From DASRUP01 sp036397395 (GTDB lineage: Bacteria > Patescibacteriota > Minisyncoccia > Minisyncoccales > UBA10102), in NCBI GenBank assembly GCA_036397395.1, contig DASWIZ010000042.1:1-8670 (forward strand): a stretch of DNA of 8,670 bases, in the 5' to 3' direction. A program made the translations under genes and the position numbers. Shown piece by piece: positions 5,041 to 8,670 of this stretch (the first letter of the stretch is position 1; each line of letters begins with the position of its first letter). Under the pieces are notes generated by a model. The model was given only the letters and a program-made list of their open reading frames with translations, ran no database searches and was not told where the DNA came from.

Positions 5041-6149
5041 GGATAATCTGCCCCGGGATCGGGAACCAATGTTCCTTCTACCACGCTATAGTATTCTGGG
5101 ATAAACCCTATTTCGCTCCATACGTTAAACAAAGCTTCTTTAATCATGCGATACTCTTCTTTAAATCCCAGCGCCTTGCACCCCTGGGCAATAACCCAGT
5201 TGTCATGCGGCCAAACGCCTCCTAAATGAGAATTTTTGGCGTTAAAGTCCGGTTCTTTGCTTGAATGGGTGCGAATGCCATACGGGGTCCACATTTCCTT
5301 TTGGAACAAACGCTCCACCACTTTTTTAACGTACGTTTCCTCCACAATACCCGTGAACAAACAATGCCCGGGGTTCGAGGTAATTGCTTTTCGCTGTTTT
5401 TGGCTGCCGTCTAACGCCAAAGCAAAAAATTGTTTATCTTTCATCCAAAACTTTTTATTAAATTCCTGCTTTAGGCTAGCGGCGCGCGTTTTCAGTTTAC
5501 CGGAAAGCGCAAGGTCGTGTTTGCGTTCCGCCAGGTCTGCGACGCCCAGTAAAGCGGCGTACTGGTATCCCTGGGCCTCAACAATCGCGACCGGAGCTTC
5601 AATGTCAAGGTGATCGGAATCGGTAAAAGAATCTTTCCACCCCTGGTGGTACAATCCTTTAGGATTTTTCCTTTCGTATTCAAGAAAATACCCGTTATCT
5701 TCATTCGACGTCTGTTCCATCCAGTGTAAAGCTATTAAAATATTCTCCCAGTGGTTTTCAACAAATTTCCAGTCGCCGGTTTTTTGAAAGTATAAGCTAA
5801 ACAGGATAAGAAAAAGAGGGGTAGAATCAACCGTTCCGTAGTAAGGGAACGGAAAGTATCCTTTGGGATGCCAGCTTAGTTCAAAATGTGTCTCGTGAAT
5901 AATCTTCCCAAGCTCTTCTTCTTTTGCTGAATCGTTCACTCTGCCCTGAAGTTCGGAAAGCACCTGAAGCGTTGCTTTGCTTATACCCGGATTCCAGCGC
6001 AACAATTGCCAGGCGGCGATAATGGCGTCGCGCCCAAACAAGCGGTTAAAGTTAGGCACGCCGGCCCGCAAAAAACCTTTTCTGTCCTTTAACAGCTGAA
6101 TTTCACGTACAAGCTGCGCGCGCATTTTTGTCTGTTGGGTTTTTTCCAT
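4989..6149 (-). CDS. Amylo-alpha-1,6-glucosidase-type glycoside hydrolase, catalytic domain only
   Basis: The 386-aa protein matches the (alpha/alpha)6-barrel catalytic part of bacterial glycogen-debranching-like enzymes. In order: FGRDAII (38-44), GKIIHE (81-86), YYGTVDSTPLFL (103-114), the QGWKDSF block (169-175; D173 is the likely acid), an E-x-QGY-x-YAALLG-type helix (191-202), TSNPGHCLFTG (257-267), YGIRTHS (290-296), GGVWPHDNWVIAQG (310-323), and PEYY (351-354; E352 the likely base) before YPQAWA (369-374). Bacterial relatives are usually 650-720 aa with an N-terminal beta-sandwich domain; that domain is absent here. It may cleave alpha-glucans or a small glycoside made by the adjacent glycosyltransferases. 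No signal peptide is present, so it is cytosolic. It starts 11 nt after the GT4 stop codon, with a weak GGAA site, and is likely cotranscribed. The fold is sure; the substrate is not (GH63-like glucosyl/mannosylglycerate hydrolase is an alternative). Confidence 0.85.
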   Translation of the reverse strand: MEKTQQTKMRAQLVREIQLLKDRKGFLRAGVPNFNRLFGRDAIIAAWQLLRWNPGISKATLQVLSELQGRVNDSAKEEELGKIIHETHFELSWHPKGYFPFPYYGTVDSTPLFLILFSLYFQKTGDWKFVENHWENILIALHWMEQTSNEDNGYFLEYERKNPKGLYHQGWKDSFTDSDHLDIEAPVAIVEAQGYQYAALLGVADLAERKHDLALSGKLKTRAASLKQEFNKKFWMKDKQFFALALDGSQKQRKAITSNPGHCLFTGIVEETYVKKVVERLFQKEMWTPYGIRTHSSKEPDFNAKNSHLGGVWPHDNWVIAQGCKALGFKEEYRMIKEALFNVWSEIGFIPEYYSVVEGTLVPDPGADYPQAWATCALFDFLEETK

Positions 6150-6160
6150 AATAGTTCCGT

Positions 6161-7219
6161 TTATTTCTGCAGTATAGCATGGTAAGCGGCTTCATATCCG
6201 TCTACCATTTTTTTAACAGTAAAATTTTCCTCGACTGTTTTCCTGCACCGCGCAGCTTCAATGGACTCGACGCGGGCTAGCGCCATACTCATTTCCTCGA
6301 CATTGTTCACAAGAAATCCATTTACGCCTTGCTCAATAATTTCAGGAAGCGCTCCCCGCCGAAATGCAATTACGGGAGTTCCGCACGCCATAGCTTCTAT
6401 GGCTACAAGCCCAAATGGTTCTTCCCAGTTAATGGGAAAAAGCATAGCTTTTGCTTTGCCGTAGTATTGAAACAGTTTTTCCCGCGCTACAAAACCTTTA
6501 TATACGATTTGTTTTTGGTCAATTTGAGGCTTTACTGTTTTTTGCCAATACGCGCCCTGGGGATCTTCGGGAGTGCCGAAAATGAGCAGGCGCATGTTTG
6601 TTTTTTTCGCCACCTCTATTGCTTCTGCCACCCCCTTTTTTGGTACAACGCGCCCGGCAAAAACAAGATAATCTTCTTTATTTTGGGAAAAAGGAATCTG
6701 ATCTATTTCCACTCCATGATAAACGGTGGAAATATAACGAAGGTCGGGAAGATCTTTTCTTTGGTTATCGCTTATGCTTACGTAATATTGCGAGGTTTTA
6801 AAATATTCTAAAATATCTTTCGTAAGGCCCTGAAGCGGGCTATGAAGCGTAGAAACAGTGGGAGTATCCACAAAAGGCGCAAAGTAGGCTGTTCGAATAT
6901 CAAAATGGCTGTGTAGAATATCAAAATGCCCCTGTTTTGCCATAACATACGCTTTGGAGATTAAAGTATTTTCGTACTGCCTATGGTCTTCTGTCTGCCA
7001 TGTAGGCCCTTTTGTAACGCTTTCCAACTTTGCTTGTGTCGCAGAATCACCCGACGCAAACAAGGTTACCTCGTGCCCTCGTTTTACAAGTTCTTCTGTA
7101 ATAAGGTGGACAATAAGTTCCGGGGCTCCCGACCAGCCTTCCGGCACATACTTTTCTGGTGGAAGCGGAGGAATCCGTAAAACGTTAGAGGCAACCATTC
7201 CTACTCGTAGTTTCCGCAT
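6161..7219 (-). CDS. GT4-family glycosyltransferase (GT-B fold), paralogue 2
   Basis: This is a 352-aa cytosolic nucleotide-sugar-dependent glycosyltransferase. The N-terminal half begins MRKLRVGMVAS, with the acceptor-side loop GWSGAPE (28-34) and ELVKRGHEVTLFASGDS (43-59). The C-terminal half has FAGRVVPKKG (187-196; R190 and K195 contact the donor phosphates in this family) and EPFGLVAIEAMACGTP (267-282; E267, E275), then NGFLV. All the usual donor-site residues are present, unlike paralogue 1. The start is taken as ATG 7219. A TTG at 7240 would add seven residues with an AAAGGGA site, but the promoter TTGATT-17-TATAGT places the transcript start at about 7222, and GT4 proteins normally start close to the first strand. 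ftsQ ends 53 nt upstream; the hydrolase gene follows after 11 nt. The pairing suggests synthesis and turnover of one glucan or glycoside. Confidence 0.9.
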   Translation of the reverse strand: MRKLRVGMVASNVLRIPPLPPEKYVPEGWSGAPELIVHLITEELVKRGHEVTLFASGDSATQAKLESVTKGPTWQTEDHRQYENTLISKAYVMAKQGHFDILHSHFDIRTAYFAPFVDTPTVSTLHSPLQGLTKDILEYFKTSQYYVSISDNQRKDLPDLRYISTVYHGVEIDQIPFSQNKEDYLVFAGRVVPKKGVAEAIEVAKKTNMRLLIFGTPEDPQGAYWQKTVKPQIDQKQIVYKGFVAREKLFQYYGKAKAMLFPINWEEPFGLVAIEAMACGTPVIAFRRGALPEIIEQGVNGFLVNNVEEMSMALARVESIEAARCRKTVEENFTVKKMVDGYEAAYHAILQK

Positions 7220-7228
7220 AATACTATT

Positions 7229-7257
7229 ACTATATTCCAAATTCCCTTTACAATCAA
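7229..7257 (-). promoter_or_regulatory. Promoter of the second GT4 gene
   Basis: On the minus strand TTGATT (7257-7252) and TATAGT (7234-7229) are 17 nt apart. The predicted start at about 7222 lies only 3 nt before ATG 7219, again a nearly leaderless layout. It would allow the GT4-hydrolase pair to be expressed independently of ftsQ. Confidence 0.55.
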
Positions 7258-7272
7258 CGTTCCCGCGAAGTT

Positions 7273-8142
7273 TTAGTTTTTATATTTAATGTACGCCTGG
7301 TCGCCAAAGCGCAGGTCAATGTACTCAAGCAAGGGGCGTTTTTCTGCGGGCACTTCCTCTTTTAGCACCAACTGCGCCTTTGTTGTTTGCCAATGTATAT
7401 TTTCTGACGGATTAAAATAGAGCTCCCAGCCTTCTGATATGCCGGCGTTCACCCGATCGTCTGAAATTATGTTTAACGAAGAAACGCGCAAGCCGACATC
7501 CCGAAAAACCGCAAAAGAGTCCATACTCTGTTGGAACTCAAAGACCTTTCCCAAAGTTTCAGGGTCGATAACCTGGTCTCCCAGGTTGGCATGTGCGCCT
7601 CCGTTTTGGATAAGCACTTCGCCTCCCGGCTCTTTTTGTTCAAAAATAACGCCGCCGCTGTCCAAAGCAAAACATTCGCGAAACGACCTTGCCACTTGCT
7701 CCTCGCCTTCCCCCACCGTATAGGTTTTTTCCTGGCACCACGTAGCAACCGCTCCCCGCTCCTTTATGGTTATTTTTACTTTGTCGGGAAACCCGGTATC
7801 TATTCTGATGGTTTCGATTTCCGGAAAAGCGGCCTCCGCTTCTTGCGATACTTTGCTTACGTTTGCCAAAAACACATTGTTTATTTCAAAAAGCAAAAAC
7901 TTTTGCAGAATATGTTCTTTTGCGATTTCTTGCAGTTTTTCCGCGGGCACTTTTTGCGCTCCCCGCACTTCAATGTGCTTTATTTGGAATACCGGAGTAA
8001 AAAATACTCCATATGCCGCTCCCCCCAGCACAAACAATCCCAATAAACCAAACCAAAAAAACCGGCTTTTTAAAACCTTTTTCCAGGGAGACCGCTTTGG
8101 TTTTAACCGTCGAATAGGCTTATATCGCTTTCTTGCCCTCAT
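7273..8142 (-). CDS. ftsQ: Cell-division protein FtsQ/DivIB-like
   Basis: The 289-aa protein has the FtsQ layout: a strongly basic cytoplasmic tail (residues 1-27), one membrane segment (about 29-48), then an extracytoplasmic POTRA domain (about 53-129; starts FQIKHIEVRGAQKVPAEKL and ends FPDKVKITIKERGAVATW) and a C-terminal beta domain ending LLEYIDLRFGDQAYIKYKN, where the YIDLRFGD motif is the usual FtsQ finish. FtsQ joins FtsL and FtsB in the divisome and links early and late division proteins. Just after the POTRA domain are the only two cysteines, C136 and C157, on either side of an acidic loop, and both face outside the cell. The ATG overlaps the stop of the upstream FemAB-like gene (ATGA), and a GAGG lies 3-4 nt before it, so translation is likely coupled. 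Divergent from model FtsQ but confidently assigned. Confidence 0.87.
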   Translation of the reverse strand: MRARKRYKPIRRLKPKRSPWKKVLKSRFFWFGLLGLFVLGGAAYGVFFTPVFQIKHIEVRGAQKVPAEKLQEIAKEHILQKFLLFEINNVFLANVSKVSQEAEAAFPEIETIRIDTGFPDKVKITIKERGAVATWCQEKTYTVGEGEEQVARSFRECFALDSGGVIFEQKEPGGEVLIQNGGAHANLGDQVIDPETLGKVFEFQQSMDSFAVFRDVGLRVSSLNIISDDRVNAGISEGWELYFNPSENIHWQTTKAQLVLKEEVPAEKRPLLEYIDLRFGDQAYIKYKN

Positions 8143-8670
8143 AAACCTCGCCTTTTGGCCCGAAGCGTTTCAAACAAAGCTATGGGCCAGTACTTCCATG
8201 ATAACGGAAAATCCTGTGTTTTTACATACTCAAAGGCTTTGCCGCCAAATCCCATTTTAAAGAGTGTCGGCCCGGCCCAAGGATGTTTCGGATACGCTTT
8301 TGGATCCACAAAACCCCAAAAGTCGTACAGCGTACATCCCCTTCTTTTTGCTTCCTTTATAGCCTCCCACTGCACCAAATACGGCAAGGAATACTTGGCG
8401 TACTCGCCCAATGAAGCTCCTTGATGATAAAATCCTATACCTGCCCAAAATACAACGAGAGCCGCCGCCACCACCTCCCCCTTATACAATCCTAAAAACA
8501 GGGAAACCGCGTTGTCTTGCCGCAGCGCCGCTATTTCAGCTTCTGTATCTTTTTTTGCGAAAGGAGTAAACTTCTGTCGAGCACCGACCTCTTTGCTTAA
8601 ACTATGAAAACTTTCAACGTCTTTCGATTCCAGGCTTTGGCGCACCTCAATATCTGGATTTTTTATGGTT
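8139..8670 (-). CDS. FemAB/FemX-like peptidoglycan bridge aminoacyltransferase, partial (5' end outside window)
   Basis: The frame is open from the right edge (…TIKNPDIEVRQSLESKD…) to TGA at 8141-8139, giving 177 residues of a C-terminal acetyltransferase-like (GNAT) half. Recognisable parts are the substrate-side strand and helix VAAALVVFWAGIGFYHQG, GASLGEYAKYSLPYLVQW and EAIKEAKRRGCTLYDFWG, then the FKMGFGG turn near the end. These are typical of FemAB-family enzymes, which use aminoacyl-tRNA to add amino acids to the stem peptide of lipid II at the cytoplasmic membrane face. A GTG at 8645 could be taken as a start, but coding similarity continues upstream of it to the window edge, so the true start is outside. 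It overlaps ftsQ by 4 nt and is likely in the same operon. Family members in CPR genomes are common; the amino acid used is unknown. Confidence 0.85.
   Translation of the reverse strand, partial: TIKNPDIEVRQSLESKDVESFHSLSKEVGARQKFTPFAKKDTEAEIAALRQDNAVSLFLGLYKGEVVAAALVVFWAGIGFYHQGASLGEYAKYSLPYLVQWEAIKEAKRRGCTLYDFWGFVDPKAYPKHPWAGPTLFKMGFGGKAFEYVKTQDFPLSWKYWPIALFETLRAKRRGL

Noticed and set aside
7220..7240. TTG start giving GT4 paralogue 2 seven extra residues
   Set aside because: It lies upstream of the predicted transcript start (about 7222) and adds residues not usual before the first strand; an AAAGGGA upstream keeps it as a lesser possibility.
7531..8260. Long plus-strand frames opposite ftsQ
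   Set aside because: They are shadows of the ftsQ and FemAB-like genes; the minus-strand products match known families throughout.
8643..8645. GTG as the true start of the FemAB-like gene
   Set aside because: The frame remains open and family-like up to the window edge, so the gene is cut by the edge rather than starting here.
1..8670. CRISPR array, tRNA or rRNA
   Set aside because: No regularly spaced direct repeats, cloverleaf-like segments or rRNA-like stretches were seen by eye.

Overview
The window looks like a piece of a small-genome bacterium of the Candidate Phyla Radiation (Patescibacteria, Parcubacteria-like). This is inferred from the proteins: a FtsQ with the ending typical of that group, a membrane GT39-type glycosyltransferase with the 'DELAHIPAGYSYL' start, FemAB-type and GT4 genes with no biosynthetic pathways nearby, short spacers and largely SD-less starts. 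No rRNA, tRNA or CRISPR was seen.

Left part (1-1491): the 3' end of an IS30-family transposase enters from the left edge. It is followed by about 350 bases with no convincing gene, which contain a perfect consensus promoter firing leftwards into an intrinsic terminator inside the transposase end. Next come a lone ribbon-helix-helix (CopG/BrnA-like) antitoxin gene with its own promoter and terminator, and a small lipoprotein gene; both read leftwards.

Middle (1492-3945): a polytopic GT39-like glycosyltransferase diverges from the lipoprotein gene through a 60-bp shared promoter region. After it lies a 59-codon gene that is easy to miss, with a near-perfect Shine-Dalgarno and a strong terminator. 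About 310 bases of gene-free DNA with two inverted repeats follow.

Right part (3946-8670): a rightward GT4 glycosyltransferase converges, with 52 bp of overlap, on a leftward cluster. In transcription order that cluster is a FemAB-like aminoacyltransferase (5' end outside the window), ftsQ (ATGA overlap), a second GT4 paralogue, and a stand-alone amylo-alpha-1,6-glucosidase-type catalytic domain. The first two act on peptidoglycan and division. The last two, with the opposing GT4, look like a small alpha-glucan or glycoside metabolism module.

The most useful observations are the -10 boxes lying directly against three glycosyltransferase start codons (probable leaderless mRNAs), the unannotated 59-aa protein, the possible small antisense RNA at the IS30 end, and the loss of a conserved nucleotide-sugar-binding arginine in one GT4 paralogue.
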